Of a stretch of 64,000 nucleotides of DNA, positions 46,195-55,172 are shown piece after piece. Origin of the DNA: Priestia aryabhattai (lineage in GTDB: Bacteria > Bacillota > Bacilli > Bacillales > Bacillaceae_H); the NCBI RefSeq assembly GCF_023715685.1, contig NZ_JAMBOQ010000001.1:62001-126000 (forward strand), given 5' to 3'. Under the pieces are notes generated by a model that did no database searches, was not told the DNA's origin, and saw only the letters and a program-made list of their open reading frames with translations. The position numbers and the translations under genes are program-made. Numbering within the stretch: position 1 is the stretch's first letter; every line of letters starts with the position of its first letter.

Positions 46195-46410
46195 TCAATT
46201 GAGACCTCCTTTTTGGTTTTATTAAAGCGACCTTCTGCTTTTTTGAATCGTTCTTTAACCTTTTCATCACGTACGATTTTCTGAACGTTATGTAGTAGAT
46301 ATGAGATTTTCTTTAAAGGTAACTCTAATGTAGAGAGAATTTTTCTGCAGGTAATTACCTTATTAGGAAATGTTGCTATAAAAACAATATTCTATATGAA
46401 AACTAGCTAG

Positions 46411-47520
46411 TCAAACATGTTTGCTCCCATGGTCCTTCCTTTTTTGTAAGAAAGCTATAAAAAGAAGGATAGGAGGAATTATTATGAATAGAGGAATATG
46501 TAGAATAAACTTGGCTATATATAATCCTTCATGGAGGTGTTCTTGGAAATTACTCGCGATTGTGATAGATAGAAATAGAATAACAATACCTAAAGGATAC
46601 GCTAACTTTGAAGGTGATTTAATTTTGAATAAGTTAGCTGCTCCTATAGTGGCTGCATAAAATAATATGGTAACCTTAAAAAAAATGCCAATCACCATAG
46701 CAAGCATAAAAAATACATCAAGCCGTTCTAAAAAATCTGCTACTTGGATGCTCGCGACTGTACTAAGAAGTGGAAATTGGGAACGAGCAGTTAGATTAAC
46801 ACCAATTACACTGATATTAATGAGCATCGTAATAACTAAATTGATTCCACTTAATCCCGTTGCACCTAGCATGGTCACCTTTGCTTTCTTCGAGTTATTT
46901 AGATACGGCAAAATCATTGTGAATACGATAGCTTCGGTAAATGGAAAATATAAGGTTTCAGACGCTGCAACCTTTACCGTTGGTAATATTCCTTCTTCCA
47001 AAACAGGTTGTAAATTCTTGAAATCAATTAAACCAGAAGAAATAATTAAGATAAAGCCAGCAACCGCAAGAACATACATAAAAATAAAAAGCAATTCTCC
47101 TGATCGAGCTATGACCTCAATTCCTTTTCTAATGGTATAAATAATGACAAGCATTAATAATGCATTCGCGATGAATAAAGGCGTGTCAGGATAGGCAAAA
47201 GTTAACAGCATTTCACCAAAATCACGTAGAACTCTTGAGGCATCATACATAAAATAAAGAATGTAAACAAAAGCCAGTACGGTGCCCATCACTTTACCTA
47301 AGATTTTTTGCATATATTCTGTGGGTAAGAGGTTGGGATAATACGTATAAAGTTTATGATAAACTAAAAATAAAACAAAGCTTCCTAACATGCCCAGCAG
47401 AATCGCAAGCCATGCATCCTGTTTAGCTCTGATGGCAAGAGGTACCAGTAAGGCACTACCGAGCTCAAACAGGACCATTAGAATAAAGAGCTGACTGGCA
47501 CTAATTTTTGCTTTCTCCAT
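46411..47520 (-). CDS. GerB-family germination permease, B subunit (right arm, first)
   Basis: A 369-residue GerB protein with ten membrane helices, 21 bp after gerC as in the left arm. The first 140 residues are nearly identical to the left copy at 39808 (same RAKQ-x-AWLAILLGMLGSF region), with more change afterwards. A slightly longer basic end (KRKDHGSKHV) is unique. Together with the A and C genes upstream it should form a complete receptor. Confidence 0.92.
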   Translation of the reverse strand: MEKAKISASQLFILMVLFELGSALLVPLAIRAKQDAWLAILLGMLGSFVLFLVYHKLYTYYPNLLPTEYMQKILGKVMGTVLAFVYILYFMYDASRVLRDFGEMLLTFAYPDTPLFIANALLMLVIIYTIRKGIEVIARSGELLFIFMYVLAVAGFILIISSGLIDFKNLQPVLEEGILPTVKVAASETLYFPFTEAIVFTMILPYLNNSKKAKVTMLGATGLSGINLVITMLINISVIGVNLTARSQFPLLSTVASIQVADFLERLDVFFMLAMVIGIFFKVTILFYAATIGAANLFKIKSPSKLAYPLGIVILFLSITIASNFQEHLHEGLYIAKFILHIPLFIIIPPILLFIAFLQKRKDHGSKHV

Positions 47521-47541
47521 TTAACTGGCACCCTCTTTTCC

Positions 47542-48771
47542 TTACTTTTGATTCTCTTTTACCCCTGAAAGAAACGATTTATTTCGTAAGCCAGCTCGAC
47601 GTACATAGGCTTCCACTGTAATATCTACATCTAACTTTGGAAAGTACACATCATTCCATTCCCTTTTTAATTTCTTAAATTGATTTGGTCTCGTACGGTG
47701 AACTACTTCGCCAAATCCCAAAATATCCGTTTTGTTTTTTTGCGCACGTTCAATAGCTGTCTTGAGCTCTTTTTTAATTTCTTTCCTTACGGATTGTTCG
47801 ATTTTTGTAATGACCTTTGGATTGGTGATATCAACAGGTACCTCCATGTCACCGATATCTCCTTCAACACGTGTATGAACAGAAATATGAGGTTTCCCAT
47901 TCTTCACTTGGGCAGATACACTTGTTTTTTGTCGTACAGTTTGATAAGCAATAGCTTCTTTCTTTCCTGCCCAATCAATATTAATATCCGTTCCTTGGAT
48001 TTTGTCGAGAATCCATACCGTTCCTCTTGCTGGTTCTTTATACAGCCAATCCACTAATTTTCCTTGCTTTAAAACAGCAATTCCCGAAGCTCGAAGCGTC
48101 GCTTCAGGTGCACTTTCTTGAAGGTTATCCAGCTTTTGTGCTTGCTGGGGATTCCCATCTAGACGAAATCCTGATACGACAGTTCCTCTTCCAGGAGATT
48201 CAAGGCTCTTCATCACCTCTTGAAGCGATGTTTTTACATTCTCTCCCCATTTTCTTTCCGTAAATTCTAAGGTTTTTAGCACTTTATTCGCTGGAATCTT
48301 ATCAACTGGCGTTAACGTTTTCACAAGATCAGCTGCGGACGAATGGTTGGCAATCACGAGGGTGGAAGTATTTCGAAATTCTGGATCTCGATCAAACGCA
48401 TCCACTAATGTATTAATTCCTTCTTCTTTGGCCAGTTTTTCACCAACCACGACCAAGTTTGTATGAGCATAATATAATCGTCGAGAAATTCTGCCCGAAG
48501 CCCGTCTACTTGCTTCGACTATATTGTCTCCTGAAGCCGAATAGATGGTAATAGGAGGGCTCTGGGTACCACCACCTCCTCCTTGCATACCTCCTGCCAC
48601 ATTCCCTGGATTAATAATTTGGAGCGTTATGTGATATCTTCCATCTTTTGTTTTATCGACGCCCAGAGCTGCCACGATGGCAAGGTCAGTTAACTCCTTT
48701 TTACTCCAACAACTTGTGAGCAAGATGGTTATCGTCACCATCAACAAAAGAAAAAATCCCTTACGCTTCAT
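47542..48771 (-). CDS. GerC-family germination lipoprotein, C subunit (right arm)
   Basis: About 409 residues, the mirror paralog of 38557-39786. The signal peptide ends at the lipobox LLTSC. The core ELTDLAIVAALGVDKTKDGR and the tail VDITVEAYVRRAGLRNKSF are conserved between arms. Its ATG overlaps the 3' end of gerA by 11 bp, the same overlap as in the left arm. Confidence 0.92.
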   Translation of the reverse strand: MKRKGFFLLLMVTITILLTSCWSKKELTDLAIVAALGVDKTKDGRYHITLQIINPGNVAGGMQGGGGGTQSPPITIYSASGDNIVEASRRASGRISRRLYYAHTNLVVVGEKLAKEEGINTLVDAFDRDPEFRNTSTLVIANHSSAADLVKTLTPVDKIPANKVLKTLEFTERKWGENVKTSLQEVMKSLESPGRGTVVSGFRLDGNPQQAQKLDNLQESAPEATLRASGIAVLKQGKLVDWLYKEPARGTVWILDKIQGTDINIDWAGKKEAIAYQTVRQKTSVSAQVKNGKPHISVHTRVEGDIGDMEVPVDITNPKVITKIEQSVRKEIKKELKTAIERAQKNKTDILGFGEVVHRTRPNQFKKLKREWNDVYFPKLDVDITVEAYVRRAGLRNKSFLSGVKENQK

Positions 48772-50383
48772 TGTTGTCACCTTCTTCAAGGTCCCGATTT
48801 ACCATACCACGAGATGCAGGAGGATGTGGGTATCGATTTGCTCCTTCTCGAACCGTATTAGCAGTAATTAATCGTGGTCTTTGTCTCAGCGTCCACCACG
48901 GTAATCTTACGATAGTATCTCCATTATTTACGGGGATGAAGGGAGCAAATGGAGCCATATAGGGTACTCCAAATGAACGTAAGCCGCATAGATGGACAAC
49001 CATCATTAAAAGACACAAAATGATGCCGTAGAAACCAAATGTTGCTGCACCAATCATAAACAAAAAACGAATTAAGCGAGCTGAGATCGCCATATCAAAA
49101 GAAGGTGTGGCAAAACTAGCAATGGCTGTGATCGATACAATGATAACCATTGCTGGTGAAACAATACTTGCTTGAACGGCTGCTTGACCAATTACAAGGG
49201 CCCCGACAATGGATACGGCTGAACCAATGGCTTTGGGTAAGCGTATCCCTGCTTCTCGTAAGATTTCAAAAGTTAATTCCATGAGTAGAGCTTCCACAAA
49301 TGCTGGAAAAGGAACAGCTTCCCTTTGTGCCGCAATGGCTACAATCAGCGTTGTGGGCACCATTTCCTGGTGGAAGGTTGTAACGGCGACATAGGTAGCA
49401 GGCGCAATAAGCGAAATCATAAACATAAAAATACGTAAAAGACGAATCGAGGTTGCAATGTCGAACCGGGCATAATAATCTTCAGCCGATTGGAAGAATT
49501 GCATGAACACAGCTGGCGCAATAAGTACAAAAGGGGTTCCATCCACAAATATAGCAATCCGCCCTTCTAACAGGTTTCCAGCTACAACATCAGGTCTTTC
49601 TGTATTGTAGATGGTTGGAAAAGGGGTGAATGTTTGATCCTCTATTAGTTGTTCAATATAACCTGATTCCAAAATGCTATCGATATCAATTCTATGTAAT
49701 CGCTGACGAACTTCTTTAACGACTTTGTCATTGGCAATGCCATGTATGTACATAAGCGTCACATCTGTCTTTGTTACACGCCCAACTTTTAAAGACTCCA
49801 TCCATAAATCGGGGGTCTTAATGATGCGGCGTACCATAGCTGTATTGGTCCCAAGAGACTCGGTAAATGCTCCTTTTGGCCCTCGCACCACCATTTGGGT
49901 AGTAGATTCCGCAATGGAACGCTTTTCTCCACCTTTGGTGCTAGCACTCAGTGCCTGATCTATTCCATCCACTAAAATAAGAGTATCTCCTGCCATTAAA
50001 GATGCAAATAAATCATCCAAGTTAGTGATGGAAGATATGTTTCCAATTGTCATTATATCTTTAGAAAGCAGGTCTATCGCATTGTGCTGATTTATTTCTT
50101 CTTTATGATCATCCTTCATCATAGATTGCAGTAGATACTCTTGAATCGACTGATTGTCTACAATTCCTTCTACATAGACAATCGCCGTTTTAATGTCGGA
50201 ATCCCCCCCCATTTTTATCTCACGAATAACGACATCTGAACTATTTCCGGTTTTCTGCTTAATCATGTTAAGGTTGCCCGATAATGAAACTTGTATCAGT
50301 TCTATTGGATGATCCTTAGTTTGACTCTCGTCATCCTGTGGTCGTTTCTTTTTTTGTTTGCGATCTTTAAAAAACGAAGGCAT
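48761..50383 (-). CDS. GerA-family spore germination protein, A subunit (right arm)
   Basis: About 540 residues, the paralog of the left gerA. By eye the membrane half (residue 270 to end) differs at about ten positions, while the first 130 residues differ at roughly a third. The cytoplasmic N-terminal domain has thus diverged much faster, or the second half has been homogenised. It has the same GerA/SpoVAF motifs. The start is the ATG at 50383; a GTG four codons before overlaps the ribosome site. Confidence 0.92.
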   Translation of the reverse strand: MPSFFKDRKQKKKRPQDDESQTKDHPIELIQVSLSGNLNMIKQKTGNSSDVVIREIKMGGDSDIKTAIVYVEGIVDNQSIQEYLLQSMMKDDHKEEINQHNAIDLLSKDIMTIGNISSITNLDDLFASLMAGDTLILVDGIDQALSASTKGGEKRSIAESTTQMVVRGPKGAFTESLGTNTAMVRRIIKTPDLWMESLKVGRVTKTDVTLMYIHGIANDKVVKEVRQRLHRIDIDSILESGYIEQLIEDQTFTPFPTIYNTERPDVVAGNLLEGRIAIFVDGTPFVLIAPAVFMQFFQSAEDYYARFDIATSIRLLRIFMFMISLIAPATYVAVTTFHQEMVPTTLIVAIAAQREAVPFPAFVEALLMELTFEILREAGIRLPKAIGSAVSIVGALVIGQAAVQASIVSPAMVIIVSITAIASFATPSFDMAISARLIRFLFMIGAATFGFYGIILCLLMMVVHLCGLRSFGVPYMAPFAPFIPVNNGDTIVRLPWWTLRQRPRLITANTVREGANRYPHPPASRGMVNRDLEEGDNNEA

Positions 50384-50515
50384 AGATTTAAGCACCCTTC
50401 TTTAAGTTTTTATTAATTTAACCATATAAGAGTTTTTTATGTAAAAATTAACAATAAATATTTATGTATCATCATAGAAGAAAGGGAAGAACCTATTAAA
50501 TGGAGCGTGATAGAT

Positions 50516-50740
50516 ATGAAAATTATAGGTATTAGCCTTTTAATGATGGGATGCTTAATGGGCTTTTCTTTAGGCATCGATATTTTTCAAGGATTTGATG
50601 TTTCTCAGGCGTTGTACAACGCCGTGAGTCCCTTTAGGGTAATGGAAGTCGCTGAATTATTTGTGCTCTTTTTTCTTCTTTTTCTTTTTTTTGCTGAATC
50701 TTTATATCTTTTTATGAAGAAGAAAAATCAAAGCAAGTAA
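50516..50740 (+). CDS. Small two-TM protein, candidate D subunit (right arm)
   Basis: About 74 residues, mirror copy of 36582-36812, with two membrane helices and a basic end (KKKNQSK). It is divergent from gerA and shares the conserved promoter gap. The ATG at 50516 follows GGAG by ten bases. D-type modulators of ger receptors are the closest known match by size and place. Confidence 0.7.
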   Translation: MKIIGISLLMMGCLMGFSLGIDIFQGFDVSQALYNAVSPFRVMEVAELFVLFFLLFLFFAESLYLFMKKKNQSK

Positions 50741-50829
50741 CCATATACTCATCAATCATTATTTTTAAAAATAGGAAATGGACATAATGGTAATTTAGTT
50801 CAGGTTATTCGTTTCAATCGGTTGTTTTA

Positions 50830-51606
50830 TTAATCAAGATCCACGTAAAATAATTCATTGTCTATATTTGTTAATTGGTTTTTTATCCATTCCTTCACGT
50901 TGTTCATTCTGGAATCAAACGCCATTTGAAAGAGACCAGTTAACTGAAAATCGGTGAAATCATTTCCTTTTAATTGAAGAAAAGCCTCCTCATAAGAAGA
51001 GAAATGAAGCTGTTTGAATAAAAAATTGTCCATAGCTTCTTGAATATATTCTTCATTTTTCCAACAATTCATAGGAACATGAGCAAATTGCCAAGGCCTA
51101 AAGACACCAGGATAAATGGCTTCAACTATTTGAAAAGGAGAGTAGCCTAAAAGGGTAAAGGGGCCGCCTAGACCATGTTGTTTAAAAAAATGGAAATTAA
51201 CCTTAAAGGGTATTTCTTCCATATGAAGTTTCGATTTTTCCTCTATTACATATTTTACTGCTTCAATAGCTCGCCTTTTCCCTTCTTCTCCGTTCCAATA
51301 TTTATCAGGAGTTTGTTGGAATTGCCAAGGTTTAAATTTTCCTGGGTAGGCATTATCAATGACTTCATAATAATTCCATCCGTATAGCATAGCAGGGGGT
51401 CTGAGACGATGAGACCATAATGTATTTGCGCCTACTTGAAAAGGGATTTCATTGATGGGTATCGATAAGTGTTGCTCAAGTAAATAGCATGTCATATAGC
51501 GCATATATTTTTTCCCTTCCTTACCTACAAAGAAATAATTAGGAAATCGTTTTCTTCTCTTGTCTAGAACATCTTTATAAACTTCAATGACTTGTTCTCT
51601 ATTCAC
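50830..51606 (-). CDS. DUF4046-like protein (right ger arm)
   Basis: A 258-residue paralog of the gene at 35716, with the same two YPG-x-FKPWQF / YPGVFRPWQF repeats and the same GTG start behind GGGG. It ends eight residues later than the left copy (ELFYVDLD). It marks the outer boundary of the inverted duplication on this side. Confidence 0.75.
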   Translation of the reverse strand: MNREQVIEVYKDVLDKRRKRFPNYFFVGKEGKKYMRYMTCYLLEQHLSIPINEIPFQVGANTLWSHRLRPPAMLYGWNYYEVIDNAYPGKFKPWQFQQTPDKYWNGEEGKRRAIEAVKYVIEEKSKLHMEEIPFKVNFHFFKQHGLGGPFTLLGYSPFQIVEAIYPGVFRPWQFAHVPMNCWKNEEYIQEAMDNFLFKQLHFSSYEEAFLQLKGNDFTDFQLTGLFQMAFDSRMNNVKEWIKNQLTNIDNELFYVDLD

Positions 51607-51710
51607 TATCGAAAGCCCCTTTTAAGAAATTATATTTTTTATTATTATGTATAATAATGGAATTCATATACAAGTAGGGCTAAATCTCTATAAGATATAT
51701 ATTAAAAAGA

Positions 51711-51749
51711 CAAGGAAAGCTACTGATTCTTTATCAGTAGCTTTCCTTG
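51711..51749 (+). terminator. Perfect 17-bp hairpin
   Basis: CAAGGAAAGCTACTGAT pairs perfectly with 51733-51749 around a 5-nt loop. No gene ends here. A related CTACTGAT hairpin lies at 62333, next to the same neighbouring phrases (TTGACAACAT, AATCCTCATTG). Confidence 0.65.
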
Positions 51750-51787
51750 ATATATGTTGTCAACTCGCAACAATGAGGATTTCCAAA

Positions 51788-51841
51788 TGGACGCTTCATA
51801 GCGTCTTGAGTAGTTTCCCCCACTTATCGAGTGTTATTCTT
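51788..51841 (+). repeat. Conserved block B, copy 3
   Basis: Contains GGACGCTTCATAGCGTCTTG then AGTAGTTT and TGTTATTCT. Related to copies at 15952, 43031 and 62394. The stretch 51607-52132 has no supported gene. Confidence 0.45.
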
Positions 51842-52132
51842 AATGAAGGAAATATTACTTCTAACTACAAGATTTTCGCCTTTATATAGAAAATAACGTT
51901 AAGGTTTGATTAAAAATATGATAGTGACTTCTAGAGAACTTATTTATGAAAGTAAAGGGGCTACAAATTTTTCCAGGTATTCTTCTTCGAATTTATAGTA
52001 AGCAGCTAGACCTCAGCAGTTTGCTTTTGCACTATAAAAATTTAATTAACATGTGTCTATAAAACTATATTAACTCTAAGCTAAAGATCAGCATAACATT
52101 AATAAATAGTTCTCGCTTTTAGCTTTCCTTCT

Positions 52133-52372
52133 TTAAGAAAAATCTTTACGTATTTCTCGTGTTCGAACACCGTCTTCAATTTTTTCTGCAATGTTCATTA
52201 ATCTTTCAACGTCGAAAAAGGAATACATTCAGGTACCTGAAGAGTTTCGTTTTTGGAAAATAAGCTCACGGGTTTCATAATAACGAACTTGTCTTTCTGA
52301 TAAACCTGTCATTTCAGTAACGATTTTTATAGTCATAACTTTCTCATCTAAATATGAATGATTATTAGTCAA
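52133..52372 (-). pseudogene. TnrA/GlnR-like MerR-family regulator with a nonsense codon
   Basis: An 80-codon frame starts at TTG 52372, six bases after GGAGAGG. It reads [20 protein letters not shown] then [19 protein letters not shown], and in the same frame MYSFFDVERLMNIAEKIEDG and VRTREIRKDFS. TnrA has RGTRKYSF at this point, so CGA to TGA explains the stop. The DNA-binding helix is complete, but the C-terminal GlnA-interacting tail is short or lost. TnrA controls nitrogen genes; this copy is probably dead. Confidence 0.8.
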
Positions 52373-52464
52373 GAATATCCTCTCCTACTTCCAATCTTTA
52401 TTAGTATATATGTTATTAACCTTTGGGCTGTATATAGAAATGAAGTTTATTAAATATCATACGA

Positions 52465-52494
52465 TACAAAAACTCTTTAGTAAAAGGAGTTTTT
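52465..52494 (+). terminator. Terminator-like hairpin
   Basis: AAAAACTC / GAGTTTTT with an 11-nt loop, upstream of the tnrA remnant on the other strand. No gene ends here on the plus strand. Confidence 0.45.
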
Positions 52495-53128
52495 AGTTCC
52501 TGTAAGTGACAGTATGGTAACGGACTTTGGAAAGCGAGTTTTTAAAAACCAATAATAACAAGAAAACAAAAGCTTCTAGATTGCTGAAATTTGCATCCAA
52601 TGATTCATTATATGTAAAACCAAAGTTAATTCCCTCAGAGAGCGTTTCTCTGAATATCCGAAACATATATTTGATGTCTTTCTTAATAAAAATAGTGGAT
52701 TTTTATTTAATGAACAAATTATGCTTCTAAGAGCACTACTTAACCAAGCTTGTTACTTCTTTTATTCCAGCTATTTAATATCGTGTAGAATTTAGTGTGA
52801 TTACTAATGAAATATGTTGATACGGTGTAACCTATATAATTTTATTAAATTTCAGTCCGATAAATAAAAAAGACTTGCTTTAGATGAAAAGCAAGTTAAA
52901 AGAAGGATAATCACTTTGGTAGTTCCATTATAATCCAATAACTATAACGAAGTATTAAAAAATGGTTAAAAACGGATTAAAAGTAAATTAATTTATAAAA
53001 AGTATTAATTAACCTTTTATTTTCGTTGCGTCAAATTAATTTCAATAATTCAAAGAAAATCCTTTACTTTATTCCTTTAATGTTTTAAAAGAGAATCGAA
53101 TTAGGAGTCCGTAAAAGTATACTTTTTT
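52495..53128. other. Gene-free stretch before dif-like site 9
   Basis: No supported gene. It contains a hairpin ACTTGCTTT / AAAGCAAGT (52873-52896) and the AAAAGTATACTTTT-type repeat at 53107-53128. Confidence 0.45.
53107..53128. repeat. AAAAGTATACTTTT-type repeat
   Basis: GTCCGTAAAAGTATACTTTT is the same 20 bases as the left part of the palindrome at 11536. It touches the XerD end of dif-like site 9. Confidence 0.55.
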
Positions 53129-53156
53129 AGCTACCATAATGTGCCTTATAGGCAGC
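53129..53156 (-). repeat. dif-like Xer site 9
   Basis: Minus strand: XerC arm GCTGCCTATAA, centre GGCACA, XerD arm TTATGGTAGCT. A terminator-like hairpin (53164-53198) lies on the XerC side. Confidence 0.6.
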
Positions 53157-53163
53157 TGATAAT

Positions 53164-53198
53164 AAAAAAAGTCCTTTTTTTGACTGAGGGCTTTTTTG
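53164..53198 (-). terminator. Terminator of the EamA gene
   Basis: AAAAAAAGTCC pairs with GGGCTTTTTT (one G-U). It lies between the EamA stop and dif-like site 9. Confidence 0.6.
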
Positions 53199-53229
53199 AG
53201 ATCTACACTTTTCATTTACTTTCTATAAC

Positions 53230-54159
53230 TTACTTTTTACTCGTTTCCCTTATGCTTAAAACTACGCCCAAAATGATAATGACTCCACCAATCAATTGGT
53301 ATATGCTTAACACTTCATTAAGTAGCAGAACTGAAAATAATACACCAAAAATAGGAACAAGATTCATTAAAGTCATCGCAGAACTAGAAGATAATTTGCG
53401 TAGTCCGAAGTTATATAATAAAAAAGCAATAACCGAACAGAAAACACCTAGATACAATAAGATTAGAAACGATTTTATATCTGGTGTTTGCCAACTTGAC
53501 TCCTCTATAAAGGCTAATGGAATAAACGTAATAGCCCCTGCCAAAGTTTGATAAAAAGATATAGTAATCATGGAATATTTTTGGACAACTTTACGAGTTG
53601 TAAAGTTATAGAGAGCAAAAATAAAACCTGCAACAATTAATATAATATTACCAACCAACTGTTTATCATCTGTCTGAGTTTCAGGACTATAGGATATTTG
53701 ATATACACCTATCATGGCTACGCCAATTCCAATACCCTTTAGCCAGGATGTCTTTGTTTTAAAAAAGAGAAATTCCATTAAAGCCGTTATAGCAGGATAT
53801 GATGCGACAATAATAGCAGCATTAGATGCTGTCGTTAATTCAACTCCTATGTTCTCCAAAGAAAAATAAAGGGTAGTACCTAGTACACCACTAATAGACA
53901 TTAACCCTATATCTTTGACTGAAGGCTTAATTTTATCTTTCTTGATGAAGAGAATAAGGCCTAAAATAACAGCAGCTATAACAAAACGAGCTGCGCCTAA
54001 TGTAAGTGGTGGAAAAGAAGTATAGGCTATTTTGGTCCCAACAAACGATGTACTCCATAAAAGGACGGCTATTATGGAAGCACTTATGTATAAACTATTT
54101 CCTCTTCTAACCCTCCTTGTTTTTAATCTTTCTTGTTGTTTCGCCATCATTGTATCCAT
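53230..54159 (-). CDS. EamA/DMT-family transporter
   Basis: A 309-residue drug/metabolite transporter with ten membrane helices arranged as two EamA repeats (about 22-155 and 170-300). The first helix region shows the usual LLWSTSFVGTKIAY. GGAGGTG precedes the ATG. It is divergent from a TrmB-type regulator, and a near-perfect dyad lies between them, so the pair is probably regulator and efflux target. Substrate unknown. Confidence 0.9.
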   Translation of the reverse strand: MDTMMAKQQERLKTRRVRRGNSLYISASIIAVLLWSTSFVGTKIAYTSFPPLTLGAARFVIAAVILGLILFIKKDKIKPSVKDIGLMSISGVLGTTLYFSLENIGVELTTASNAAIIVASYPAITALMEFLFFKTKTSWLKGIGIGVAMIGVYQISYSPETQTDDKQLVGNIILIVAGFIFALYNFTTRKVVQKYSMITISFYQTLAGAITFIPLAFIEESSWQTPDIKSFLILLYLGVFCSVIAFLLYNFGLRKLSSSSAMTLMNLVPIFGVLFSVLLLNEVLSIYQLIGGVIIILGVVLSIRETSKK

Positions 54160-54191
54160 TATTACACCTCCAAGCAGTATTAAAAACTATA

Positions 54192-54215
54192 TAGTAGCTA
54201 CTTTTGTAGCAACTA
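54192..54215. promoter_or_regulatory. Candidate TrmB operator
   Basis: TAGTAGCTAC-TTTT-GTAGCAACTA is a 10-4-10 inverted repeat with one mismatch. It lies between the divergent EamA and TrmB genes, about 33 bp from the EamA start. Confidence 0.5.
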
Positions 54216-54316
54216 AAATTAAATTATAATTTTTAATTCAAACTGTCAAGTATAGTAATGGTATACTTAGTTTAAAATCATTGACTCTATCCCCGTATTA
54301 TCAAGGAGGAACACTC

Positions 54317-55159
54317 ATGACATTAGATATAATAAAAATTTTGAAAGATGTAAATTTTACTGAATACGAGGCAAAAGCATATTTGGCTTTATTGGAAAAG
54401 TCGCCTCTCTCAGGATATGCTATCTCCTTAAACTCTGGAGTTCCAAGGTCTAAAATTTATGAAGTATTAGGAGGTCTAGTAGACCGTGGAGAAGTCATGG
54501 TCAGTCATGAAAATCCAGCGCTCTATACACCGTTACCTCCTAATGAATTAATCAATTTGAAAAAACGTAAAGCTGAATCTTCTTTTGAAGTAGCTGAAGA
54601 AGCTCTCGAAAATTATTCTTATGTATCCTTAAACAGAGAAAATATCTGGAATATTACAGGTTATGAACTTATACTAAATCGTACGAAGGAAGCTATAAAA
54701 GAAGCTACAGGGCGTATCCTATTGGAAATATGGGCAGAAGATGCCCAGGAACTAAAAGAAGAATTACAAGCAGCAGCCAAAAGAGGCGTAGAAATTTTAA
54801 TTGTTTCTTATGGAGATTTAGTATTTGATTTTGCGCAGGTTCACCAGCATGATGCAAGCGAAGAAATAACCAATGAATATGGGGGACGATGGATTGTTCT
54901 GAGTGCTGATGATCGAGAAGTGGTTGCAGGTATATTATCACTTGGTGAAGATAGCCGTGCTGCCTGGACGATGCATCCTGGATTAGTTATGCCAATTACG
55001 GAAGTTATCATTCACGACTTGTATATCTATGAAATGATGAAAAAACATCGAGATATACTAGAGTCAAGCTTTGGTCCAAATCTTATTGAACTTCGTAATC
55101 GGTTTAAATTCAGCTCCTCAGGTTATAGCGTGGCAGCAAAATTAGGATTAATTAAATAG
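54317..55159 (+). CDS. TrmB-family transcriptional regulator
   Basis: A 280-residue regulator. The winged helix (about 5-75: FTEYEAKAYLALLEKSPLSG, VPRSKIYEVLGGLVDRGEV) is typical of TrmB proteins, followed by a C-terminal effector domain (about 110-250) of the sugar-specific TrmB type. The ATG at 54317 is seven bases after AAGGAGG. Divergent from the EamA exporter. TrmB proteins are best known in archaea; in Bacillus they often guard transporter genes. Confidence 0.88.
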   Translation: MTLDIIKILKDVNFTEYEAKAYLALLEKSPLSGYAISLNSGVPRSKIYEVLGGLVDRGEVMVSHENPALYTPLPPNELINLKKRKAESSFEVAEEALENYSYVSLNRENIWNITGYELILNRTKEAIKEATGRILLEIWAEDAQELKEELQAAAKRGVEILIVSYGDLVFDFAQVHQHDASEEITNEYGGRWIVLSADDREVVAGILSLGEDSRAAWTMHPGLVMPITEVIIHDLYIYEMMKKHRDILESSFGPNLIELRNRFKFSSSGYSVAAKLGLIK

Positions 55160-55172
55160 CCAGTGTAACAGC

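Noticed and set aside
52527..52730. 67-codon plus-strand open frame
   Set aside because: No ribosome site, Lys/Asn/Ser-rich as expected from AT-rich noncoding DNA, no recognisable pattern.
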